15,497 nucleotides of DNA from Nanohaloarchaea archaeon PL-Br10_U2g16 (GCA_001563995.1 LKMV01000011.1:1-15497); one strand, 5' to 3'. Shown: positions 5,781 through 12,756, counted from the stretch's first letter. Program-made: numbers and translations. Notes: a model not told the origin generated them from the sequence alone.

Positions 5781-6701
5781 ATGAATAAAAAAATCGTTTT
5801 AGGAGTAGCATTAATGGTAAGCATTGGTTTAGCAGCCTCTTCAACTCTTTCAGAAGATGGATTAATTACAGATTCGATTGTACCGGATTCCGGTGATGAG
5901 GTACAGATGGAAGGCGACTTAGTGCTTCCTGCTGAACAGTCTGATGGAAACGTTGCTGTTTCGCTTGCATTTGCAGAACAACAGTTCCTAAACAGAGACG
6001 GTTCTGAGTCCATAGAAGGAGATTTAGATGTAGCTGGAAACGAGCTTATGAATGTCAATAATATTAGTTCTGATGGAACCGGTATCGATATAGAAGATCA
6101 GTTGGTACTAAACGCTCAGATAGATATGAACCAACAGAGTATTACAAACCTGCCTCAGTCAGGCGGATCAGATGAACCTGCCACATTTGGGTATGTTGAT
6201 GATGAGATTGCTGATGAGAAACAGGATATAACGGTTACTGAGTCCGGACAAGAGGTAACAATAGATATTGAAGGTGGAAACGAGCAGACGTTTACAGACG
6301 ACTTTGAAGAGAACACTGACAGACAGCTAGATGATGTCGGAGCTGACTCAGATGTCGATTTAGGAAGTAACGAAATCGTAAACTTAGCAGATCCTACAGG
6401 TAGCGACTCAGCAATTAATGAAGGCTGGGCAAATGCAGAGTTCCTCAACAGAGATGGATCAGACTCTATGGGAGGTAACTTAGATATGACAGGTAATAGA
6501 ATTGAAAACCTTCCATCTCCTTCATCCGATGAAGAGGCAGCTAGGAGAGGATATGTAGATGATGAAATAGAAAATGTAGAAAATGAAATTGAAGACGTCG
6601 AAGAACCTGTTGATAGAGAAGGAGCAAGAGAAAACATTGATATGCAGGGAAATGACATTACAACATCTGAAGGAGAGATCTGTATCGGGGACCACTGTTA
6701 A
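5781..6701 (+). CDS. Secreted repeat protein resembling tail-fibre or adhesin stalks
   Basis: A 306-residue exported protein. The N-terminus MNKKIVLGVALMVSIGLAASS is a signal-peptide-like helix. The rest is highly acidic and built from diverged repeats. FLNRDGSESIEGDLDVAGNEL (69-89) recurs as a close copy at 221-241. DEPATFGYVDDEI (131-143) recurs as a YVDDEI copy at 258-263. Shorter N-x-I-x-NL turns fall near 116-124, 196-202 and 238-244. The unit G-[ND]-LDM-x-GN-x-I-x-NLP, a spacer, then D-x-A-x-x-x-YVD is a pattern known in phage tail fibres and some archaeal surface proteins, where it forms elongated stalks. A helical segment (261-277) precedes the tail EICIGDHC, whose two cysteines are the only ones in the protein. 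It is probably cotranscribed with the cupredoxin-like gene (24-base gap). Surface attachment is inference. Confidence 0.62.
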   Translation: MNKKIVLGVALMVSIGLAASSTLSEDGLITDSIVPDSGDEVQMEGDLVLPAEQSDGNVAVSLAFAEQQFLNRDGSESIEGDLDVAGNELMNVNNISSDGTGIDIEDQLVLNAQIDMNQQSITNLPQSGGSDEPATFGYVDDEIADEKQDITVTESGQEVTIDIEGGNEQTFTDDFEENTDRQLDDVGADSDVDLGSNEIVNLADPTGSDSAINEGWANAEFLNRDGSDSMGGNLDMTGNRIENLPSPSSDEEAARRGYVDDEIENVENEIEDVEEPVDREGARENIDMQGNDITTSEGEICIGDHC

Positions 6702-6738
6702 TCCCTTTCATTTAATTATTTCTAGACATTAACTTTAC

Positions 6739-6744
6739 AGGTGA
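6739..6744 (+). promoter_or_regulatory. Shine-Dalgarno sequence of ftsY
   Basis: AGGTGA lies 6 bases before ATG 6751. A TTTAAT at 6710-6715 could be the TATA box, putting the transcript start close to 6739-6740 with a very short leader that just contains the Shine-Dalgarno sequence. Confidence 0.5.
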
Positions 6745-6750
6745 ATTAAA

Positions 6751-7641
6751 ATGTTAGGAAAGTTCAAGGAGTCAGTAAAAGATTTTTCAGAAAATGTAAA
6801 ATCTGCGGTAGCTGAGAAGGAGTTAGACGAGGATACCTTAGATCCCTTGCTTGAGGAGCTTAGGCTAAAGCTTCTTCAGAACAATGTCTCACTAGACGCA
6901 GCAGAGTCGATTGAAAGCAATCTTAAGCAGGAGCTACAGGGAGAGAAGGTTAAAAGAGGGACAGCAGAGGAAAAAGTAAATGAGGCTGTAAGACAGACGT
7001 TGATGGATCTTCTCGATGACAGCTTTGATCTTGATCAGGCTCTTGAAAAAGCAGAACATCCGCCGACTGTGTTTTTCATAGGTTTTAACGGGAGCGGTAA
7101 GACGACATCACTCAGCAAAGTAGCGGATTATCTACAGCAACAAGGAGAAGACGTTGTTATGGGTGCAGGAGACACATTTAGGGCAGCTTCAATCGAACAG
7201 CTGGAGGAACATGGTGATAACCTAGGTGTTGATGTGATATCACATGAGTACGAATCCGACCCTGCAGCAGTAGCTTACGACACCGTGGAACACGCAGATA
7301 AGGAGGATAAGATCGCTCTGGTAGATACCGCAGGCCGATCTCACGCGGACAAAAACCTGATGGATGAGCTTCAGAAGATGGTCAGGGTGAACGATCCTGA
7401 TATAACTTTTCTGGTAGTAGATGCATTATCAGGAAATGATGTTCTTGAACAGGCAGAAGCTTACGAAGGGATGTTTGATGCAGTAATTGTAACGAAGATG
7501 GATGTAGATGAGAACGGAGGAGCCATAATATCGATATCTGAGAAAAGTGGAAAACCTGTGGCATTTATCGGAACCGGACAGGGTTACAAAGATTTGGAAA
7601 ACTTCGATAAAGAAAGCTTTATAGATCAGATACTAGATTAA
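6751..7641 (+). CDS. ftsY: Signal recognition particle receptor FtsY
   Basis: FtsY is the membrane-side GTPase that docks SRP-ribosome complexes at the Sec translocon. The 296-residue protein has an N-domain helical bundle (about 1-100) and a G domain. G1 is GFNGSGKTT (111-119), followed by DTFRAASIEQL (141-151). G3 is DTAGR (192-196), G4 is TKMD (248-251) and the closing loop is GTGQ (274-277). These distinguish FtsY from SRP54, which has the DTDRPAAYDQL variant. There is no long acidic A domain. An amphipathic N-terminal helix (MLGKFKESVKDFSENVK) is probably the membrane-targeting element. The gene follows the two exported proteins instead of directly following prefoldin alpha. It converges with the coiled-coil gene, 21 bases away. 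Confidence 0.95.
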   Translation: MLGKFKESVKDFSENVKSAVAEKELDEDTLDPLLEELRLKLLQNNVSLDAAESIESNLKQELQGEKVKRGTAEEKVNEAVRQTLMDLLDDSFDLDQALEKAEHPPTVFFIGFNGSGKTTSLSKVADYLQQQGEDVVMGAGDTFRAASIEQLEEHGDNLGVDVISHEYESDPAAVAYDTVEHADKEDKIALVDTAGRSHADKNLMDELQKMVRVNDPDITFLVVDALSGNDVLEQAEAYEGMFDAVIVTKMDVDENGGAIISISEKSGKPVAFIGTGQGYKDLENFDKESFIDQILD

Positions 7642-7662
7642 AAGAAAGGAGTCAAGAAAAAA
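7642..7662 (-). terminator. T-rich terminator of the coiled-coil gene
   Basis: Read on the minus strand, the sequence right after the TGA stop is TTTTTTCTTGACTCCTTTCT. This short gap between convergent genes is T-rich only on the minus strand, so it can end the coiled-coil transcript but not that of ftsY. Confidence 0.45.
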
Positions 7663-8007
7663 TCAGCTGAAAGCCTTAGTTCTTTCAAGTCGGTCTTCCA
7701 TTGACTCTTCCAGCTGTCTTAGTTTATTCTTAAGCGGCTCTAGGTCCTGTTCAAAGTTCTCCATCTCAATTTTCTTTTCAGGCTTATCATTCTGTTTAAT
7801 TCTCTCTTTCCTCTGTTTAGCCATGTAATGGTTTACTTCTGCAACAAACTGTTCGTACTCTTTAATTTGAGCCTGAATGTATGAGATCTCCTGTGCAAAC
7901 TCTTCTTTTAGCTCTTCAGTAACCTCTTCCTTCATTTCATCTTTTATCTGTTCTTTCTCTACTCCGAACTTCCTCCTGACGGTGCTGTAAAATTTTTCCA
8001 TACCCAT
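7663..8007 (-). CDS. Small coiled-coil protein of unknown function
   Basis: A 114-residue, very charged protein that I do not recognise. It begins MGMEKFYSTVRRKFGVEKEQ, a possible small basic amphipathic head. Nearly the whole remainder is predicted helix with heptad-like spacing: about 17-67 (KEQIKDEMKEEVTEELKEE and onward) and 80-112 (EQDLEPLKNKLRQLEES), separated by a KQNDKPEKK break. There is no signal peptide, membrane helix or cysteine. AGGAG (minus strand, 8014-8018) lies 6 bases before the ATG at 8007; an in-frame ATG two codons later is an alternative. A TATAAAA-like box lies upstream within the tail of the next gene, so it has its own promoter. Confidence 0.65.
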   Translation of the reverse strand: MGMEKFYSTVRRKFGVEKEQIKDEMKEEVTEELKEEFAQEISYIQAQIKEYEQFVAEVNHYMAKQRKERIKQNDKPEKKIEMENFEQDLEPLKNKLRQLEESMEDRLERTKAFS

Positions 8008-8042
8008 GATAATCTCCTGTATTTACCCATTAATCGTAAAAG

Positions 8043-8052
8043 TTTTTATAAC
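8043..8052 (-). promoter_or_regulatory. TATA box for the coiled-coil gene
   Basis: On the minus strand the sequence reads GGTTATAAAAAC here. With normal spacing this puts the transcript start near 8020, leaving a leader of about a dozen bases that contains the AGGAG at 8014-8018. Confidence 0.5.
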
Positions 8053-8055
8053 CTT

Positions 8056-8583
8056 TTATTCTTGTTTATCTGAAGCATCTAAGCTTTGAGGTACAATGAC
8101 TCCGTAATCATCAAAGCTGTCCTGCTGGTAAAATCTTGCTGTAACTGCTCCTAAAACAGCATCAAACTGTCCTGAAGAATTAATATCTTCTGTTTCAACG
8201 CCCAAAGAGCTAAGTCCATCGTCTCCATGGATAGCTAGTTCTCTGGATGTTATGAAAGGGTCAAACCTGATGAAGGTTGGTTCAATATCCAGCTCTTTCT
8301 CAATCTGAGCCTTTAAAGCCTGTAGACGTTTAACCTTGGATTTTTGCTGTGAGGACGGGTTGAAGCTGTAACCTTCCTCCTTAAGATCCTCTTCATTTTC
8401 ATTAAATGGTTCCTTTGTAACATCTGTTCCGGAGTCTACAGCAACTACTGCCGGATTTCGACTGCTTATACGGTCTACTATTTCCTGGTTTTCCGTCAAT
8501 GAAAATGTTTCGGTTTCTTCATCTAGAAAAGATAAATGACATTCATTCTGTTTCGTCCCTGAAAGTATGACTCCGGCTATCAT
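8056..8583 (-). CDS. DUF429-like RNase H-fold protein, first catalytic position altered
   Basis: A 175-residue soluble protein. It reads like DUF429/COG2410 predicted nucleases: a first strand MIAGVILSGTKQ, a second acidic strand AVVAVDSGTDVTKEPF (about 45-60), a middle helix of LQALKAQIEKEL type, a FIRFDPFITSREL strand, and a closing FDAVLGAVTARFY helix with Asp at about 140. In family members the first strand usually carries a G-[IV]-D-x-S pattern. Here the Asp position reads Ile (GVILSG), so catalysis may be lost or changed. No nucleic acid partner can be named. The gene is minus-strand and divergent from the membrane protein at 8643. Family assignment is tentative; strand order and the last two motifs are the main support. 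Confidence 0.5.
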   Translation of the reverse strand: MIAGVILSGTKQNECHLSFLDEETETFSLTENQEIVDRISSRNPAVVAVDSGTDVTKEPFNENEEDLKEEGYSFNPSSQQKSKVKRLQALKAQIEKELDIEPTFIRFDPFITSRELAIHGDDGLSSLGVETEDINSSGQFDAVLGAVTARFYQQDSFDDYGVIVPQSLDASDKQE

Positions 8584-8610
8584 AATCCTTATTTCCAGAA
8601 TGTGACTCGA

Positions 8611-8621
8611 ACTCTTTTATC
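8611..8621 (+). promoter_or_regulatory. TATA box of the membrane protein gene, in a shared divergent region
   Basis: CTTTTATC is centred about 25 bases before ATG 8643. On the opposite strand the same bases read GATAAAAG, about 34 bases before the ATG at 8583, so both divergent genes may use this short AT-rich patch. Confidence 0.45.
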
Positions 8622-8642
8622 AGTTGGAGCCAAAACAACTAT

Positions 8643-8981
8643 ATGTCAAACCAAGGTTTTTTAGTGATATTATTCGGAGGCTCTGCTTCGGTCCTAAGCC
8701 TATACGTGCTGGCTGAACAGGGACTGGCTTTAGGGATAGCTTTCTTTCTGATAACTTTCTGGATACTTTTTAATCTAACCACGGAGGAAAATGTTCTCAA
8801 TGCATTAGGCACAGTATTTAATCCTCTACATACTGCTATCAACTTCTTTTTGATAAGCTTTGCATACCTCGCTTATATCGGGGCGGAACTGTCTCAGATA
8901 GCTATATGGAGTACGGCCTACTTCTTTGTCGGACTTATGGTCTCTATGGTAATTTACAAATACTGGAATATCGCTGGATAA
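8643..8981 (+). CDS. Small four-helix membrane protein of unknown function
   Basis: A 112-residue integral membrane protein with four hydrophobic segments near residues 6-24, 26-45, 64-82 and 85-106. The only sizeable polar stretches are the LTTEENVLNALG loop (about 45-56) and the short ends. The loop carries acidic residues; the C-terminus YKYWNIAG is mildly basic. There is no signal cleavage site, no cysteine and no recognisable motif. It begins at ATG 8643 with a well-spaced TATA box and no Shine-Dalgarno sequence. It precedes srp54 by 39 bases on the same strand, so read-through into srp54 is possible. I do not recognise a family. Confidence 0.65.
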   Translation: MSNQGFLVILFGGSASVLSLYVLAEQGLALGIAFFLITFWILFNLTTEENVLNALGTVFNPLHTAINFFLISFAYLAYIGAELSQIAIWSTAYFFVGLMVSMVIYKYWNIAG

Positions 8982-9020
8982 AGTAAGTTAAAGCCTTGGA
9001 AACAATAATAAGTTAAGAAG

Positions 9021-10319
9021 ATGTTTGATAAAATCAAAGAGTCGGTTCAAAAGTTCTCAGGTAAATCCGTTGCTGACGAAGAAGCGGTAGAGCAGCTTGT
9101 AAAAGACATCCAGAGAGACTTGATAAAGGCTGATGTAGATGTATCACTTGTATCAGATCTGAGTGATGAAATAAGGGATGAAGCTTTGAAAGAAGAGCTT
9201 CCATCCGGTCTAACACGTAAAGAACATGTACTTGAGATAGTTTACAACAAATTAGAAGAGCTTCTAGGAGATGAAGCAGAGATAGAAGCTGAACCTTCAA
9301 ATATACTTTTATGTGGTCTGTTCGGTGCGGGAAAGACTACAACCGCCGGAAAGATTGCTAACTTTTACCGAAAAAGAGGTCTTAAGCCGGCTCTTATCTG
9401 TGCTGATACCGATAGACCGGCAGCTTACGACCAACTAAAACAGATAGCAGAAGAGCTAGATGTGCAGTTCTACGGAGAGAAAGATGCGGAAGATCCTGTA
9501 AAGGTGGTAGAGAGAGGAAAACAAGAGGTAGATGCTGATTTGACCATAGTTGACTCGGCCGGTAGAGACTCATTGGATGACAAACTTAAGAAAGAGCTGT
9601 CAGATATTGAAAAGGTATTCAATCCTGATCAAAAGTTCCTTGTAATGCCGGCAGACATCGGACAGTCGGCTAGAGAACAGGCAGAAAGCTTTGAGGAAGC
9701 GGTCGATATTACAGGAGTTGTAGTTACCAAAATGGACTCCTCAGCTAAAGGAGGAGGAGCTTTAGTCGCCTGTAAACATTCAGATGTCTCAGTCAAGTTT
9801 ATCGGTACAGGAGAGGAGATGGGAGATCTAGAGGTATACGACCCTGTAGATTTTGTATCTGAGATGATAGGACAGCCTGATCTGGAGTCTCTTCTCGAAA
9901 AAATCGAACAGATGGATACAGATCCTGAGGAAATCCTTGAAGGCGACTTTACAATGGAAGATTTCAGAGATCAGATAAAATCTGTTTCAGATACAGGGAT
10001 GATGGAGGAGATGATGGACCAGCTGCCTTTCAGCTCTTCACAGATACCGGACAATGTCTCACAGATGACGGAAGGTAAGATACAGCACTACTCCGTTATG
10101 ATGGACTCGATGACGGACGATGAGATGCAAGACCCATCCGTAATCGGAAAGTCTAGGGCTCAGAGAATAGCTGAAGGTTCCGGTTCTTCCCGTTCTGAGG
10201 TCAGGGAGATGATTAAAAACTACCGTCAGACAAAGAATATGGTAGATAAGTTTGACAAAGGCTCCATGAGAGGCGGTGGCGGGAGTATGCAGAAGATGAT
10301 GAAAAATCTAGGTATATAA
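9021..10319 (+). CDS. srp54: Signal recognition particle protein SRP54
   Basis: SRP54 binds signal sequences emerging from the ribosome and, with 7S RNA, docks on FtsY. The 432-residue product has an N domain (1-92), G domain (93-290) and M domain (about 295-432). G1 is GLFGAGKTTT (99-108), then DTDRPAAYDQL (129-139), G3 DSAGR (178-182), G4 TKMD (236-239) and GTGE (262-265). The M domain carries the RNA-binding stretch IGKSRAQRIAEGSGSS (375-390) followed by SEVREMIKNYRQTKNM, and ends in the usual Gly/Met-rich tail. G3 has Ser where Thr is commonest. The N-terminus MFDKIKESVQKFS resembles that of FtsY here. A TTAAA at 8988-8992 is a weak promoter candidate. Confidence 0.96.
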   Translation: MFDKIKESVQKFSGKSVADEEAVEQLVKDIQRDLIKADVDVSLVSDLSDEIRDEALKEELPSGLTRKEHVLEIVYNKLEELLGDEAEIEAEPSNILLCGLFGAGKTTTAGKIANFYRKRGLKPALICADTDRPAAYDQLKQIAEELDVQFYGEKDAEDPVKVVERGKQEVDADLTIVDSAGRDSLDDKLKKELSDIEKVFNPDQKFLVMPADIGQSAREQAESFEEAVDITGVVVTKMDSSAKGGGALVACKHSDVSVKFIGTGEEMGDLEVYDPVDFVSEMIGQPDLESLLEKIEQMDTDPEEILEGDFTMEDFRDQIKSVSDTGMMEEMMDQLPFSSSQIPDNVSQMTEGKIQHYSVMMDSMTDDEMQDPSVIGKSRAQRIAEGSGSSRSEVREMIKNYRQTKNMVDKFDKGSMRGGGGSMQKMMKNLGI

Positions 10320-10334
10320 ACTAATCAAAGCACT

Positions 10335-10796
10335 ATGGAAAAGCTCAGCTCACAGGTTAAGATATACTGGATAATTAAGTCCTTAATAACAGGTCTTATT
10401 TTGGGAACGGTTTTATCAGTTGGATTACATATCAGTCTAGGTTTTCTATGGCTAACAGTTCTAGCTTTACTATTCCTGCCGACTTTATTCTCTTTATTTT
10501 CAATCTACAGGTATAGGAACTGGGGTTTTGAGGTAAAGAATAGCTATCTATCTATTCAGTTTGGGGTAATAACTAAGGTGTCTATGAAGATCCCTTATGT
10601 ACGTGTCCAACATATTGATACAAATAGAGGGCCTATAGAAAGAATTTTAGGCCTTGCCTCTGTCCGTGTATATACAGCAGGCTCAAGCGGTGCGGACATA
10701 AGGATACCGGGGTTAAAGAGGTCCAGGGCTGAAGAGCTACAGAAAGAGCTGAAGGAGAAGGCTATAGAGTCTGAAAAAGGGTTTGACGGTGTATGA
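10335..10796 (+). CDS. bPH2 (DUF304) domain membrane protein, YdbS type
   Basis: A 153-residue protein with two membrane helices (about 12-33 and 35-55) followed by one bacterial pleckstrin-homology-like domain (about 60-145). The domain signature is clear: a strand SYLSIQFGVITK, then IPYVRVQHIDTNRGPIERIL, then a LASVRVYTAG strand and an IPGLKRSRAEELQKEL helix. Bacillus YdbS and its partner YdbT share this domain and order; their molecular role is poorly known, with links to membrane stress. The stop codon overlaps the start of the next gene (ATGA at 10793-10796), indicating translational coupling. It starts 15 bases after srp54. The start ATG 10335 lacks a clear Shine-Dalgarno sequence. Confidence 0.82.
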   Translation: MEKLSSQVKIYWIIKSLITGLILGTVLSVGLHISLGFLWLTVLALLFLPTLFSLFSIYRYRNWGFEVKNSYLSIQFGVITKVSMKIPYVRVQHIDTNRGPIERILGLASVRVYTAGSSGADIRIPGLKRSRAEELQKELKEKAIESEKGFDGV

Positions 10797-12199
10797 AACT
10801 CTCAAAGAAGACAATACTGTTTAACGGGATCTCAAGGTTCGGCTCGTTATTATTCGGTTTTATATTTATAGCAGCTCTCTCAGGCTCACCGGTAACTTTA
10901 CTTATAATTACAGGTTTTATGCCTCTTCTAGCAGTATCATTTATCTATGAATCTCTATACTGGAGGAACTATAGTTATATATTTGAAGAGTCGGAGCTCA
11001 AGATTAAATCAGGTGTATTCTCAAGAAATGAGTTAGATATACCTCTTAAACGAGTACAGAATGTTGATATCCAGAGAGGTTTTTTTCAGAGGCTGTTTGG
11101 GATAGCTGAGGTAAGGATAGAGACTGCTGGTGCTGATAGCTCTGAGGCAGAGCTTAGATATCTAGAGCTTGAAGAGGCGAGGACTATACAGGAAAAAATG
11201 GAAGGCAAGGAGAACAGAAGAGAAAGGGAAGGTGAGGAAAAGGACAAAAAAGAACAGTACCAACTTTCAAACAAAAATCTTATGCTTCTCAGTACGATGT
11301 CGTTCAGCAGAATAGCGATAGGTTTCCTAGCTGCATTAACATTCTTTGGAGGATCTGCATTAGTAGCATTTGCAAGAGACCTAATCCAAATACTAGGTAC
11401 CGGTTTATTTTTAGCTACAGCTTCTATAACCGTATTTCTGTTTTTCTGGATTACAAGCATCATATATGTCATACTTAGATACTACAGGTTTACAATAAGG
11501 TTTAGGGATAACAGTTTGGAGTTTGAAAGGGGTCTTATCAAAAGATCCGGAGGCACAATACCTAGAGAAAAGATACAGTCGGTAATAATTGAAGAAAACT
11601 TCTTAAAGAGAAAACTGGGTTACGCAACATTAAAGGTGGAAACAGCTGGCGTCAGCAAGGTATCAGGTATTACCGGTTCAACCGTTGTAAAGCCTCTGGA
11701 TACTAGGGAAGAAATTATCAGTACAGCCTCCGATCTAGGATTTAAACCTCCGTCTTCAGAGATTGAAAATATCACGGGTAGATCTAAGAAAAGATATCTT
11801 AGACGTTACATCGTACTGGGAGTCTTAGTTCTGATGCTTGGGTTCTACCTCGGATTTTCCGGTGTAACTATGGCCTTGATCCCGGTAGCACTGCTGATTA
11901 TCGCGGTCTCAAAAAAAGCTTCAGAGGCTAAATGGAGAAATATAGGTTATAGCTTGGGTGAAGATTTAATGCTCTTTAGAAAAGGTTTCTGGAACAGAAG
12001 GACTTATCTAACCCCTTACTTCAGGACTCAGAACTTAATATCTTCTGAAACCGTCTTCCAGAGAAGATGGGATCTAGGTACTGTAACTGTAGATACAGCC
12101 GGTAGCAGCCTCTCTAACCCGTCAGTTCCGGATTTAGACAGAGAGATGATGGAACAGATAGCTGAAAAGATATACGGTAGTTTCAAGAAAAGCTTTTGA
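10793..12199 (+). CDS. Triple bPH2 (DUF304) domain membrane protein, YdbT type
   Basis: A 468-residue membrane protein with three copies of one unit: two membrane helices followed by a PH-like bPH2 domain. The domains fall at about 62-135, 232-315 and 385-462. Matching signatures are IPLKRVQNVDIQRGFFQRLFG, then IPREKIQSVIIEENFLKRKLG, then TPYFRTQNLISSETVFQRRW, each followed by a V-x-V-x-TAG strand ending (RIETAG, KVETAG, TVDTAG). Helix pairs are near 10-50, 170-228 and 336-372. A highly charged linker (about 135-158, many Lys/Glu) separates the first two units. It starts inside the stop codon of the single-domain gene, so the two are probably made together and may form a complex. The third copy is the most diverged (RTQN instead of R-x-QNVD). 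Confidence 0.82.
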   Translation: MKLSKKTILFNGISRFGSLLFGFIFIAALSGSPVTLLIITGFMPLLAVSFIYESLYWRNYSYIFEESELKIKSGVFSRNELDIPLKRVQNVDIQRGFFQRLFGIAEVRIETAGADSSEAELRYLELEEARTIQEKMEGKENRREREGEEKDKKEQYQLSNKNLMLLSTMSFSRIAIGFLAALTFFGGSALVAFARDLIQILGTGLFLATASITVFLFFWITSIIYVILRYYRFTIRFRDNSLEFERGLIKRSGGTIPREKIQSVIIEENFLKRKLGYATLKVETAGVSKVSGITGSTVVKPLDTREEIISTASDLGFKPPSSEIENITGRSKKRYLRRYIVLGVLVLMLGFYLGFSGVTMALIPVALLIIAVSKKASEAKWRNIGYSLGEDLMLFRKGFWNRRTYLTPYFRTQNLISSETVFQRRWDLGTVTVDTAGSSLSNPSVPDLDREMMEQIAEKIYGSFKKSF

Positions 12200-12222
12200 A
12201 ATCCACCGTACACATTATATCT

Positions 12223-12756
12223 ATGATCGCAGTAATATCCGACTCACATATACCTTCCAGGGCAGAGGAAATACCGGAAAAGTTTCTAGAAAAGGTTGAA
12301 AAAGCAGAAATTACGGTTCACTGTGGTGATTTTGTTACTGAAGAACTCCATGACTGTATAGAAGCTAAGGCGGAGAAGTTCGTAGCTGTAAAAGGTAACT
12401 GTGAGAGGTTTGAGCTTCCTAGTTCTGAGACTTTCAGTTATGAGGGGCATAATTTTGGAGCATACCATGGCACAGGTATTAATCCACGCGGACACCATCC
12501 AACCCTTCTAAGGATCGTAGATGACTTAGATGTCGATGTGCTGTTTCACGGCCATACACACCAACAGGAAGCGGTAAAGAAGGAAGGCAAGCTACTTTTG
12601 AACCCTGGAAGCTGTACCGGTGTCGGCGGGGGCAGTAGTGAGAGAGGAAATCCCAAGATGATCACAGTTGATGACGATCAGGGTTCTCTGATAGTCAAAC
12701 TTGTTGAGCTAACAGACGGCTATGAAACGGTTGAGGAAAGAAGTTTCAACATCTAG
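12223..12756 (+). CDS. Calcineurin-like phosphoesterase, MJ0936/YfcE type
   Basis: A 177-residue cytoplasmic metallophosphoesterase. Starting at MIAVISDSHIP, it shows the full two-metal set in order: D7-S-H9, GD with D36 (HCGDF), GNCE with N59, YHG with H82, and GHTH with H111 and H113. LLNPGSC then closes the fold as in the family. Members hydrolyse phosphodiester model substrates in vitro with Mn or Ni; physiological substrates are mostly unknown. An upstream in-frame TTG at 12196, overlapping the previous gene, would add KSTVHIIS before the core, so ATG 12223 is preferred. This places it 23 bases after the bPH2 gene. CTTTTGAAAT at about 12192-12201 is a weak TATA candidate. Confidence 0.9.
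   Translation: MIAVISDSHIPSRAEEIPEKFLEKVEKAEITVHCGDFVTEELHDCIEAKAEKFVAVKGNCERFELPSSETFSYEGHNFGAYHGTGINPRGHHPTLLRIVDDLDVDVLFHGHTHQQEAVKKEGKLLLNPGSCTGVGGGSSERGNPKMITVDDDQGSLIVKLVELTDGYETVEERSFNI

Noticed and set aside
5985..6570. Repeats in this stretch as a CRISPR or DNA-level tandem array
   Set aside because: The repeats are imperfect at DNA level, in frame, few and unevenly spaced; they are protein-level repeats.
6155..6658. Long open frame on the minus strand opposite the secreted repeat protein
   Set aside because: It is a Ser/Pro-rich mirror of the Asp/Glu/Ser-rich repeat gene, which has a signal peptide, Shine-Dalgarno sequence and sensible repeats; the antisense frame has none of these.
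10312..10320. TATATAA at the end of srp54 as promoter of the bPH2 pair
   Set aside because: It is only about 19 bases from ATG 10335, so transcription would start inside the coding sequence; it also encodes the last srp54 codons and stop.
11086..11472. Minus-strand open frame of 128 codons inside the YdbT-type gene
   Set aside because: It lies wholly inside a gene with three clear bPH2 domains and shows no motif or start signal of its own.
12196..12222. TTG start for the phosphoesterase overlapping the bPH2 stop codon
   Set aside because: The family begins directly at the first strand (MIAVISDSH); the extra residues are not typical and the start is rare.
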